Shown here: positions 42,431 through 52,110 of the stretch, piece after piece | Position numbering within the stretch: position 1 is the first letter of the stretch | Layout: every line of letters starts with the position of its first letter | Source: Prunella strophiata | Taxonomy: Eukaryota; Chordata; Aves; Passeriformes; Prunellidae | DNA length: 64,000 bases | Direction: 5' to 3' | Assembly: GCA_036583965.1 (NCBI GenBank) | Contig: JAZBQD010000022.1 | Span: 468,501-532,500 of the forward strand | Position numbers and translations under genes: made by a program | The notes under the pieces: generated by a model | What the model was told of the DNA's origin: nothing | Seen by the model: only the letters and a program-made list of their open reading frames with translations | Database searches by the model: none

Positions 42431-43190
42431 AAGATGAACATGTCTATTAGAGCCTGTGCTCCCCATCACGCCAGCTCCCCAAAGCCCCTTCCATCTCTGC
42501 TCCAGGGGCTGCTGCCAGGGCTGCCCGTGCCCGGGCAGGGTGCCAGCCGTGTGCAGGGCTCCTGCCTGCCCTGCCCTGCCCCCGTGGGCATCCCGGGACA
42601 CGCAGCCACAGCTCCCTCCTGGCTCCTGCAGCCCCCGAGCAGCAGGGCTCTCCCTGCCCAGGCTGCCACGGTGCCCAGGACGTGGGCAAACACGTGCCCT
42701 GTGCTCACCCCGACCAGGGCTGGGTCCGGGCAGGGCTGGGGGGGTCAGGGCAGCCTCTGCCCTGCCCCAGCACAGAGCGAGCAGGAGCTGGGGCAGGAGG
42801 GCTCCATCTCTGTCCTACAGCCCACCTCTCACAGCTCAGCATTAGTGCCAGCACCCACCAGCGATGCCTGGGAAGGGCTGTGCCCGTCAAACACTGACAG
42901 AGCACCAGGGACTGCTGCTCTCAGCAGCAGCCCTGGCACCGGGGTGGAGGATGGGGGCACCGAGGGCACGGCCCCGGCACGGTTTGGCTTTTTGCAGAAA
43001 GGTGTGGGGAGGAAAATGCCACCCAGCAGGACTGGGGCAGAGGTGGAGGATGGGGGTCCTGGGGCGCAGGGCTGGGGACCCCTGGCTGCCCACAGAGCCA
43101 AGCAGCTGCCAGGGGGACAGCGAGGGGTGCCCGGGCCGGGCCAGCCCCCTCCCGGCCGCAGCGCATCCTTGCGGGGCACGCGGAGTTGCA
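42431..43190. other. GC-rich spacer
   Basis: GC-rich unique sequence, CpG-moderate. A frame of about 270 codons on the + strand is compositional, with competing frames on both strands and no domain. Confidence 0.5.
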
Positions 43191-43875
43191 GAAGCTTTGA
43201 AATCTTAACAAGAGAGCTCAGTGCCGCGGGAGCGTGATTGTTATTAATGGTTTGTGTTACAGGATAAGCGGTGCATAACAGATCTGCTGCAATATCAAGT
43301 ATTCCATCAGAAATTCATCATTTTGAGGACTTTGTCAAAAGTAGGCTGGGTATGCAGTGTATACAAATCTGCAGGAGCATAAAGTGATATGGAAGTTCCA
43401 AGCACCTGTATATTTAAAATACACTCAATTTCCTTTCCTAAATGCATTGTTTTCACTTGAATACTTCATAGCATTCAATGGATTGCAGTTGCTTTGTCTA
43501 TAGATTCAATTTGTGTCTCTGGACAGAGTTTGAATGGATTTATTATATTGAAATGCAATTTTGCAGACATAACCTTATATCTGACCCGTCATTACTTATA
43601 ATGCTAAACTTTGATATGTTAATTCTGCCTTATGTTTTTATATATTTTACGACACTTGGCTTAAACATTTTTAATCTACATATTGGTTTATGTCCACCTA
43701 AATTATTGTTGCTTCCGGGGACAATGTGCACACAAGATCTGGCAATTCATTATGCTGGCCCCGCTTAAATGAATTTCAAAAATTTAATAAAGTTCTCCCC
43801 CTCCTTCCATTGTGTTCAAAAGCTCCAGCATAAACACCAGTCCAGGGTTATCAAATCACAGAAGAAGAATAAGGT
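43191..43875. promoter_or_regulatory. large AT-rich candidate conserved block
   Basis: About 680 bases, AT-rich and non-repetitive, starting with AGCTTTGAAATCTTAAC and GTTATTAATGG. It continues through GCTGCAATATCAAG, CTATAGATTC, CATTACTTATAATGC and GCCCCGCTTAAATGAATTTC. A 96-codon frame at 43,478-43,768 is open but hydrophobic and domain-less. The block forms one side of a CpG-rich stretch (43.9-44.4 kb), with another candidate element on the other side, a layout often seen around developmental loci. Confidence 0.38.
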
Positions 43876-43899
43876 TAACCTGGAACAGCCCAGCCACGC

Positions 43900-44425
43900 C
43901 GCAGACCCCGAGAAATGTCGCCTCTGATTAACGCTGCTCTCTAAAGCTCCACGTGTCCCCTCGGCTGAGAACCGATCCCCCCGGGCCGGCTGGCACCGAT
44001 GCCCCCGGGCCGGCTGGCACCGATCCCCCCGGCGCTGGCCCCGCGGCACCGGAGCAGCCCGGCTGTCACCGGGGGCAGCCCGAGAGTCACAGCCGCGATG
44101 CCACCAGTGCTGGGCTGGCACCCAGGGCTGGGGCCGGCGGAAGGGCAGGGACAGCGACATCAGCCACCTGGGTGGCACCGCGGGCAGCGGTCCTGGGCCG
44201 TGGCCGAGGAGCGGGGGAGGATGCCGGGGAGCAGCAGCTGCGGCTGCCGGCAGGGCCACCCTCGGCCCCTTCCAGCTCTGAGCCAGCAGTTTGGGAACGG
44301 GGCAGCGCCCGAGGGCGGCTGGGCGGGCTCAGCAGCGGCTCCAGCGCGGGCACACCCGGCAGAGCCCGGCAGCGCCCGTCCCCATCGCCAGCTGTACCCA
44401 GCCCCTGCCCAGCATGGCCCTCCAT
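43900..44425. promoter_or_regulatory. CpG-rich block with 24-bp duplication
   Basis: CpG-dense GC-rich sequence flanked on both sides by AT-rich candidate conserved blocks. A 24-bp unit, CGGGCCGGCTGGCACCGAT plus CCCCC, occurs twice (from 43,982 and 44,006) with a partial third copy. CpG-island-like composition could mark a promoter of an unannotated transcript, but no start site or exon can be defined from the sequence. Confidence 0.35.
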
Positions 44426-44439
44426 CCCTTGGCCTTTTT

Positions 44440-45045
44440 CCTGCCACAATGTCATGAATTTTTCATCCTTGATGAACTTCAAAGTCTTTTAATGACTCTT
44501 CATGAAAAAACAGAGGGGCCAAAAGTTGAGCAAAGGGAGATGATTAAAGGACCTTATTAAAAGCAACCTTGTAGAATTCTCCACATGAAAGAGAGCGCCA
44601 TTATGAGGGCTTATCCTTATAAATGACACTTCGCTTTTGCGAACATGCCGAAACCTGATTAGAGTGACAAGCACTGAGTGATACTGCAAACCTGTTAATA
44701 ACATGAAAATTAGAAGAGGCTCATGCAAAGAAGGGAGATTAATTTAGCCCGAGTACATCTCGCGCAAATTGCAAAGTTGTGAATATGTTCTCAGATAATG
44801 AGCCTTCGCAGTCATCAGCTCACTTGTCATTTTCTGTAATTAATGTTAAGGAAGACTCCTTCCTGATGGTTCGTATTACTCATATACCAAGAAAATTTCT
44901 TCAGAGAAATAATTTACATTTATTATCATCGGTCTGTTTGTGTGGTTTATTTCGCTGCGGAGTAATTTATTGCAGCACCGTTTCACTTGCCTTGATTAGT
45001 CGCTCGTCAGCCTGAAATGTAATTTTTTTTTCCTGATGGCAACGT
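44440..45045. promoter_or_regulatory. best candidate deeply conserved element
   Basis: About 600 bases of AT-rich, non-repetitive sequence with retained rare CpG words in AT context: GAGAGCGCCATTATGAGG, CACTTCGCTTTTGCGAAC, AGCCCGAGTACATCTCGCGC, TTATTTCGCTGCGGAGTAAT and GATTAGTCGCTCGTC. Such CpGs decay quickly when methylated and unconstrained, so their survival outside a CpG island argues for constraint. ATTA words and TGATTAAAGG are frequent. There is no coding frame longer than about 80 codons. The texture is that of vertebrate ultraconserved non-coding elements. Identity to other genomes was not tested. Confidence 0.45.
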
Positions 45046-45466
45046 CTGAAAATTGACAGTGGTGCAATACTCTTTTTAATCTGAGAATGTGTTTTCTTAA
45101 CTTGAATAAACTTTTGGGCTGGAAGTTGAATCTACTTCACAAGTTGAATTCCTGTTGAATTCCTGTTAGAAACTCAAAGGTTTCTGTTCTCTTAGATGCC
45201 CTGGGATGCACTCACCACCTCTGCACTCACCACCTCTGCTGTGGGTGCTTGGCTATGTGGACACACTACAGACAAAGTACTTTGCTCCAAGAACCAGCTT
45301 GTTATGGGTCTGAAGAAGTGCATAATGTGCTCCTTTCCCAGTCTCTCAGACTCTGGTTTGGATCTGACGCCAACAAAAGCCCTCTCAAAATCCTAAAATG
45401 GTTTTCCCTGGATTTCAAATTTATTTTTTATTTCTTTTATTATGAACTTTTTATTTTTTCCTTAAG
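45046..45466. other. intergenic, moderately AT-rich
   Basis: Unique sequence with a direct repeat GTTGAATTCCTGTTGAATTC (45,142-45,161), a short CTCACCACCTCTG duplication near 45,210-45,239 and a T-rich run before the poly(A) tract. No exon was recognised. Confidence 0.45.
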
Positions 45467-45490
45467 AAAAAAAAAAAAAAAAAAAAAAAA
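45467..45490. repeat. (A)24 tract
   Basis: A pure run of 24 A. The sequence before it is T-rich rather than gene-like, no target-site duplication was seen, and nothing identifies it as the tail of a processed pseudogene. Confidence 0.95.
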
Positions 45491-46130
45491 GCAGTTCAGC
45501 TGTCTGACAGAAGCAGCAGTTAAGTTTTGCATGTGCCTTCTTGACCTGCCTTCAGCAGCTCCCCTTTGGCAGCAGCCACTTCTACATCTGAGCAGTAAAA
45601 CTGGGAACTCTCTTTTCCTCCCAAACATTGCAAACACAGAAGCAGTTAAAGTGAATTACTGACCTCTGAGCTGCAAATGAACCAAACGTTACTGATTAGC
45701 GTTTTTAGGCAGAGATAATGATTTTTTTTATTGGAGGCCTTCATTCCCAACAAGCTTCACAGAACACTCTGTAGGCAGCGACTGCCTGTGCCAGTTAATG
45801 GTAATCCATATTTATAAAACTATAGTCCATCAAAGTGGGATGAATATTTTAAAAGCCATGGACAAATCAAATTGTCTTTGTCAAATTGCACGCTCTCCAC
45901 ATCAAATGTATTTTATGATTCTTCCTTGTACGTGAGCCAATGGGATCCCTGCACCAGCTGAAAGCTGCCTGCCTAATTTTTGCTTCTGTAAACAGACAAG
46001 TCTCTGCTGTTTTAAAGAACTCAATGAGCTGTGGAGATTGACATTTAAGCCATAAAATTGTACTTTATTTGATGAAGTTAACAAATAATGTATGAAGTAG
46101 ATTTATTTGATGTCTCTGTGAGTACCAGTT
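45491..46130. promoter_or_regulatory. AT-rich candidate regulatory block
   Basis: The AT-rich part from about 45,650 has GTTACTGATTAGCGTTTTTAG, TTAATGGTAATCC, TTTATAAAACTATAG, GACAAATCAAATTG and GAAGTTAACAAATAATG words. The first 150 bases are of mixed composition. No coding frame of interest. Enhancer-like texture only. Confidence 0.28.
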
Positions 46131-46894
46131 GGTTCATCCTTATAGGAACAAATGGACTATTTTTGAGGGATTTTGAAGTTGTGGGCAGCACACTGGGGAG
46201 GGGAGCCTGGGCTGCTTGGGAGGATCACTCGGAGGAGGATGAGCTCAGGGGCCCTGGGTGCTGGCAGAGCTGTGCCATGCAGTGCCACCACGCTGCCATG
46301 GAGAGGAACAAACCCAGACAGGTCCCAGAGGAGATGCTGGGTCCCCACAGAGGGGTCTGGCCCTGCTCCTCAGCATCAGCTCAGGGGTGTCCTTTGTCTT
46401 TTACCAGAGAAACCCTCCAAGCAGGAAGACCATGCTTACATGGTGCTATGTGGGACTTGTATCTGCCATTATGTTTTTTAAATCCCACCAAACTGTGAAC
46501 ATTAAAAAACTTAGAAACACTCTGAGAAACATTTGTAAACCACTGCACTTTGCTGTGTGCTGAGTGCCCACGAGGCTCTGTGAGATGGGATGTCCCCTCT
46601 GCCAGTGCTCAGGAGCAAACAAAGGTCCTGGTGGGGGTGCCAGCAAGGGAGAGCTGGGGAGGCTGGTCCCCAGCCCCCTGCCTCACTCTGCATCACAACA
46701 GCAATGCCAAGAGCAGCCACAAATCCCACTGCAGACAGAGGTGAGTGCCAGGCCAGGGTAACAAATCATGGAGGGAGCAGCACGAGGTAAAGCGGGAGCG
46801 CACGAGGGGCAGCACCGTGATGAGGTCCTGGAAGTGATCCTATTGGAAATGTCATCCCAGGAAATAAAATGCTGGCATTGAGGCAGGCCTCACC
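46131..46894. other. intergenic, no gene seen
   Basis: Mixed to GC-rich unique sequence. A CpG-containing stretch at 46,788-46,820 (GTAAAGCGGGAGCGCACGAG) lies just beyond the downstream side of the LINE relic. No exon was recognised. Confidence 0.45.
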
Positions 46895-47310
46895 TCTTCT
46901 GTCTGAATTTAACAGCAAAAAGTTTTGCCACATCTATCTTGTGATGTCAGAGAGACAGGCTGATAGTGCTGGAGACAGCTGAGACAGCATGAGGGTTAGC
47001 AGACAAATAAATTTGAGAATCATCTGCATAGAAATGGAAAGCTACTCCACGCTGATGAATAATATAACCCAGTGGCAGCATATAAACACAAAATAACAAC
47101 GGGCCCAATATAGAGCCCTGGGGAACCTTGGAAACAACTTCACTAATGGAAGATGAAAAATCACCCATCGAAACAAAATGCTGTCTATTTGATAAATAAG
47201 ATTTGAACCGACTGAGAGCAGCATCAGATAAGCCAAGCAAGCTGCTCACATGAGGATCCGAGGGGATACCTTGAGCAGCAGCATCAAGTGACAAAGACCT
47301 GACAGTGTGA
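46895..47310 (-). mobile_element. decayed L2-clade LINE, reverse transcriptase fragment
   Basis: On the minus strand a 115-codon stretch (47,294 to 46,950, with a stop at 46,949-46,947) reads as the middle of a non-LTR reverse transcriptase. It has GLSDAALSRFKSYLSNR (residues 21-37), a PQGS turn (58-61) with SILGPLLF, LPLGYII (73-79) and the catalytic YADD (89-92) followed by SQIYLS. The LPLG-x-II and FHxYADDxQxYLS pattern is that of the L2 clade, unlike CR1, which has FADDTKL. It opens with TTG and has no ATG at the start. Downstream similarity continues in another frame (MWQNFLLLNSD at 46,933-46,901) after a stop and a frameshift, so the copy is broken. No endonuclease domain or 3' tail was recognised. 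L2 is normally old and badly decayed in birds; this piece is unusually legible. Confidence 0.82.
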
Positions 47311-48110
47311 GAACAGATCCCAAATCAGGGCTAAAATATGAGTCTTTTGGGGTCATCTTGTTGGACCAGGCTGTCCCAGCTGGGCTTGGCTGCTTCCCAC
47401 TCAGCCAGCCTTGCCAGGCTGCTTAAAGGGAGCCTGGTGTGGGTTGCACCAGCAGTGGTCCCAGCACCAGGAGCCAGAGCCCCTCTGCCCAGGTGGCCTG
47501 ACTGTGGTGGGCAGGGGGATCTCCCCTGCTGCTCCCAGGCAGCACAGTGACCATGGGAGCACTGCTGGACTTCCAGCATCAGGAGTGGCAGAGGGAAGTG
47601 TCCAGAGGAGCCCTGGAGCACGGCCAGCCCTTAGTGCCCAAACAGCCAGCAGAGCTCCCTGTGCCCTGCTCCCTCTGCCTCTCAGCAGCCTGGCCATTCC
47701 TGTGGTACACGTGAAAATGTGGTGCTGATCAGGAGTCTCCCTTTGCTCATTTGTCTTTAGAATTTGCAATTGCTCTCTCCAATTTTGTGTCAGCACAAAA
47801 TAATACGAAACACAGGTGGGAGCCCTCGAACTGCAAAAGCAGCAAGTGAAATGCTCCAGGAAGCCTTGGCAGGCACGTTCTGAGCAGCAGCACAGAGGAT
47901 GTCACTGCGTGCCTGCAGCATTCTGGGGAACCACGGAGGAGAGAAGAGAATGGAGAATGAGTCACCCTGAGCTCCCACGCTCCTGCTGCTGGGAGGGTCT
48001 GACAGCTCTCAGCCTCCTGGTGCTGCCCCACTCACCACCTCTGTTCCAGCCCCTGTCCAGCAGTTCATGCCTGTCATGACTTTGGGGCTGCTTTTTGTGT
48101 TTCTGTAAAA
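47311..48110. other. intergenic, no gene seen
   Basis: GC-rich to mixed unique sequence. Minus-strand L2 similarity is lost here. No exon was recognised. Confidence 0.45.
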
Positions 48111-48775
48111 AATGAGAGTTGCATATTTAAAGAAGAAAAAAGTGTCTGAATGAATCCAGCCCTTGGGCTCTCCACTGCATCCCCAGCCCAGAGAAGTGGA
48201 CTGTGTAAAAACATGTACATTGTTTGGAAATATATTAATAATTCTGTCATCTGCACTAACATTGGCCATCGGTTTTTAACAAATTGACACCTTCTTAGCC
48301 GAAAGAAATCTTTATTAGTTTTCATTTTGATGGCTTTTCCTGGAATAACTATAAATTATGTTTATTTCACATAATTCCTCCTGTCAGTAGTTATAAATAA
48401 CTGTTTCATATGGAGATTGTGATTCTGGCCTGTCTATGTGTGTACCTTAAGCCCAGCATGGCAGCAGTGAGGGGCAATGGATTGCCCAAGTTTCCATTGA
48501 TGCACCTTTCTAATTTAAAGAGTCACTAAAAATGTATTCGCCTCAGTCATCCTATCTTGGCTTTTACCAGCTTAAGTACCAACAGCTCTATTGTATCAGT
48601 GCCTTTTATACAGCATTTTTCATCCAGTGTATCTCCCAGCACTTTACAGGGCAATTAATTACCTGGAGGAGAGTGAGGGCTGCAGGCGGTGACGGCCATT
48701 ATGCAGCAGCAGCACTCCCCACGTGTGCATGGCTGTCATTTAATTTGTGCTGCTATTAATGGGGACAGAGGGGAG
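48111..48775. promoter_or_regulatory. AT-rich candidate conserved block
   Basis: The AT-rich part (about 48,210-48,660) has GGAAATATATTAATAATTC, CTATAAATTATG, AGTTATAAATAACTG (a short palindrome), TTTCTAATTTAAAG and GGCAATTAATTACC. It ends in CTGTCATTTAATTTGTGCTG and CTATTAATGG (about 48,733-48,761). No coding frame of interest. Texture-based call. Confidence 0.33.
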
Positions 48776-49674
48776 AGGGCTGGGAGAGGAGCTGGCAGAG
48801 CTGCCCTGAACCCACTCCTCCAGGCCAGGAGAGGCATCCCAGCACTGAGGAGGGGGCTCAGCACTGAGGCAGGGGGGCTGCAGGGCCCCACCCTGACCGC
48901 TCAGGGCAAAGCCCACTGAAGAGATGCTGCCTGTTGGCAGGGCTCAGAGTCCTCCTTTTGGGGGGAAATTCTGATGGTTCCCATGTTTATTCTCAAAATC
49001 AGAGCAAAACAAAACATTTCTAAACCTCCCCAGACTATGACAGCCGTGCTTTGCTTTTGCTGGAATGCTGAAACTCCTCCATTTCCCTTTTGGAAATTGG
49101 GTCCCCCAGTTGTTTTCAGTGTCCTCTTTTACAACCCCAATACACAGAGCTGTGTAGCAGGCCCCCAGTCAATATCAGCATCACTCACATTTTAAAACAT
49201 TGGAGGAGTTTCTTGTGATTTTTGTCCATATGTTTTCATTACAGTTGACTGGATAATTCATAACAAATTGTTTAGACAACACAATTCATCTGGTTTCTTC
49301 CCCCACCACATCTCCTGTCTACCAGTCAGCAATGTGATCCTTCATTCTGTTGGTTTTTTTTTTTTTAACTCCTGGATTTATCCAGAAAATCATTCTCTCT
49401 GAACCAAAACTGTCATGGTCCTGATGATCAAGACAAAGGCTAACTCTCTTTTATTTACTAGCTGACTAGTTGTTAAAGGTGGACTTGCTTTTGGGCACAT
49501 CCTGACCCAATGAACAGACTGTGTCTCTGAAGCTTTGCCAGCAGCACTGCTTGGTCTTTCAGACCTCTGTCTTCAGGCTTCACTCTTTAGGACTAAAAGT
49601 GGCATTTTTGCAAAGTGATACACTATTCAAAAATTAATTTCAGTATGTATTTTGTTATTTAGGTTAAAATATCG
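48776..49674. other. intergenic, no gene seen
   Basis: GC-rich spacer to about 48,960, then mixed to AT-rich sequence with a (T)12 run at 49,356. The segment 49,600-49,672 is AT-rich (AAAATTAATTTC, TTGTTATTTAGG) and leads directly into the GGAA microsatellite. Confidence 0.45.
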
Positions 49675-50204
49675 AGGAAGGAAGGAAGGAAGGAAGGAAG
49701 GAAGGAAGGAAGGAAGGAAGGAAGGAAGGAAGGAAGGAAGGAAGGAAGGAAGGAAGGAAGGGAAGGAAGGAAGGAAGGAAGGAAGGAAGGAAGGAAGGAA
49801 GGAAGGAAGGAAGGAAGGAAGGAGGAAGGAAGGAAGGAAGGAAGGAAGGAAGGAAGAAGGAAGGAAGGAAGGAAGGAAGGAAGGAAGGAAGAAGGAAGAA
49901 GGAAGGAAGGAAGGAAGGAAGGAAGGAAGGAAGGAAGGAAGGAAGGAAGGAAGGAAGGAAGGAAGGAAGGAAGGAAGGAAGGAAGGAAGGAAGGAAGGAA
50001 GAAGGAAGGAAGGAAGGAAGGAAGGAAGGAAGGAAGAAGGAAGGAAGGAAGGAAGGAAGGAAGGAAGGAAGGAAGGAAGGAAGGAAGGAGGAAGGAAGGA
50101 AGGAAGGAAGGAAAGGAAGGAAGGAAGGAAGGAAGGAAGGAAGGAAGGAAGAAGGAAGGAAGGAAGGAAGGAAGGAAGGAAGGAAGGAAGGAAGGAAGGA
50201 AGGA
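49675..50204. repeat. 530-bp (AAGG)n purine microsatellite
   Basis: About 130 tandem AAGG (GGAA) units form one of the longest microsatellites in the window. It is pure purine on the + strand, with scattered single-base indels (GGGAAGG, GGAGGAAGG, GGAAGAAGG, GGAAAGG) that shift its phase. It contains no stop, so Lys/Glu/Gly/Arg (+) and Leu/Pro/Ser/Phe (-) frames of about 210 codons run through it. These are by-products. Long homopurine tracts can form triplex DNA, and tandem GGAA is a dense array of ETS core sites. Confidence 0.98.
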
Positions 50205-50653
50205 TCAGATGCCTGAGTGGAGGCTGGTGGACTGGGGTCCCCAGCAGAGCAGTGCTGAGCTCCTGCATTCGAATTGGCCGCTGACTGCTGAGTATGTGGG
50301 CTCAGCAAGCAGCAGCTTTTCCACTGTCCTGATCCCTCTCCGAAGCACCAGCTGTTGTTTCATCTATCTTTGTGGCCAGCAATCTGCTCCATGGATTGAT
50401 AGATACCATCCTTCTAAAAATAGCAACAGCAGATTCCAACCTGCCCGTGGAAGGAGAATGGTGCAAGAAACAGAAGTGTCCCACCTGGCTGCCAGGCAGG
50501 CGGCCGAGCCTCAGCACCCAGAGCACAGCACTCTGTCACCCCCTGCACAGGAGCCTCTTAAGGGGCTCCCTCATCTGCTGGGAGGTCACTGGAGCTCTGG
50601 TGTGATGCACAACTGCCCAGCTCCTGCCCCTGCCCTGTGGCTGCCTGGTGCTG
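50205..50653. other. unique mixed sequence
   Basis: Non-repetitive sequence between two simple repeats. Nothing was recognised. Confidence 0.45.
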
Positions 50654-50750
50654 TCACCACTGCCACCACTGCCACCACTGCCACCACTGCCACCACTGCC
50701 ACCACTGCCACCACTGCCACCACTGTCACCTCTGTCACCACTGCCACCGG
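50654..50750. repeat. 9-bp (CACCACTGC)n array
   Basis: About ten tandem copies of CACCACTGC, the last ones degenerate (CACCTCTGT, CACCGGTGT). Thr/Ala, His/Cys and Pro/Leu repeats appear in different frames and are by-products. Confidence 0.93.
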
Positions 50751-51300
50751 TGTGGCTGCGCTCTCAGGGCTGGTGCTGCAGCAGCAAGCAGAGGTGGAAA
50801 TGGCTCCAGAGGCTGGCAAGCTGTCACTGTTGGCTGGTGCATTGCTCCCTGGCACGTGCACCAGCCTGGCTTCTCTCAGCCATTGAAGCAGAGGGAAAGG
50901 AGTGAGGGATGCTCCCAAGAGTGCTCTGGGGACCTGCTGTCCCTCGCCTGTGGCACGTCACCCACTCCTCTCCAAGGTGGATGGGCTGCCCAGCAGCTGG
51001 CACAGCCCATGCCAGGGGAACCCAGGGGAAGTGCTGGGCACAGGCCATGCTGCTGCATTCCTGGGGCTCAGCACCACTCCCAGCAGCACACAGGGAGCCC
51101 TGCCAGGCTGCCAGACACCCTTCCCACCTGAGCCACGCTTGTGCCCCTGCAAGCAGCAGTGCTCCAGGGACAGGCTCCTGGGACAGGCTCCTGGGAGGAG
51201 CCAGGCTCTTCCCTGCTGGAATGGTGTCCCTGACTGATGCACGTGGAGAGCACGGGTGGAAATCTGCAGTGGGTGGCAAACAAAGGGATCCTGCTCTTGG
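50751..51300. other. GC-rich spacer
   Basis: GC-rich unique sequence with a 13-bp direct duplication (GGGACAGGCTCCT, near 51,168-51,193). No exon was recognised. Confidence 0.5.
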
Positions 51301-52110
51301 AGCCATATGGATCACACGTATATCTGATACACAATAAACAACACATCTTTCAGTCTGGGTCTGTTTGAAACCTTCCGACATATGTTCTGCTAACAGTTTA
51401 ACAAATTGATTGCTAATGTTATCCTGCTCGGAAATCTGGCAGAATGTGCAGGAGGGGAAAAAACCAAAACAAAAGCATTCCTACCTCAACAGAAATTCAC
51501 AAGAAAAGCTATTAGAAAAGGCTTCAGGATGCCTGACAGGAGAGAATTTCATGCCAATTTGTGTGCTCGTTGGAAAAATCATTTATTAAAAAGAAGATAT
51601 ACCTTCATGTTAGTGAGATGAGGGTGTAAAACTGAGCTGGGTCTCCCACTGCTTCAGCTCTATAACTCAAGTTATATTCATCAGAGGCATATATTTAAAT
51701 CATAGCTTACTTTGCTTTGTGTTCTGAAATTTATTAGCCTACTACTTAAATGTTTTATTCATTAGGCCATGTAAATAATGCATGGTTGTTTCCATGGCAA
51801 TTTAACCCCTTCTCTCCGGGTTGCCTGCAGATCCCTGTCTCGTTTTCTGCTTAATTGCCACCATTGGATTTGCCATTTTCCCCGTGTTGAGGCCATGGCC
51901 ATTTTTCTCCTTTTTGTGGCAAATTCATTAGGAGGAAACTTTTCCACGAACAAATAAGATGTGTTCAGGCATGAAGCAGAAGGGGAAGGCACTGCTTGCA
52001 GGTCATTCAGCAGAATTTGGGCATAGCTAATGATGCCAGATTCTGCTCCTTGCAGACCCACACAAGGAGGGAGAGCTTAAAGTGCCTCATTCCTGTGTCC
52101 TTTGGCTGTC
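51301..52110. promoter_or_regulatory. AT-rich candidate block with X-box-like site
   Basis: AT-rich, unique sequence with ACGTATATCTGATAC, AACAAATTGATTGC, ATTTATTAAAAAGAAG, CAAGTTATATTCATC, GAAATTTATTAGCC and TTTATTCATTAGGCC words. It includes an RFX X-box-like palindrome at 51,788-51,801. No domain is present in the frames. Confidence 0.33.
51788..51801. promoter_or_regulatory. RFX X-box-like palindrome
   Basis: GTTTCCATGGCAAT is one base from the well-known X-box form GTTTCCATGGCAAC. It is followed by TTAACCCC and lies in an AT-rich candidate regulatory block. Candidate site only. Confidence 0.4.

Noticed and set aside
43478..43768. A 96-codon hydrophobic + strand frame in an AT-rich block
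   Set aside because: No domain or start context, and AT-rich non-coding DNA of this length often leaves such a frame open. The block is better explained as regulatory.
45421..45490. Poly(A) tract as the tail of a processed pseudogene
   Set aside because: The sequence before the tract is T-rich, with no coding similarity, no polyadenylation signal in position and no visible target-site duplication.
50262..50285. GCATTCGAATTGG as a tRNA T-arm
   Set aside because: Resembles the GTTCGAATCC box only partly; no A-box, anticodon arm or acceptor stem at the proper distance.
49627..50308. Lys/Glu/Gly/Arg and Leu/Pro/Ser/Phe-rich frames of about 210 codons
   Set aside because: Direct translation of the (AAGG)n microsatellite.
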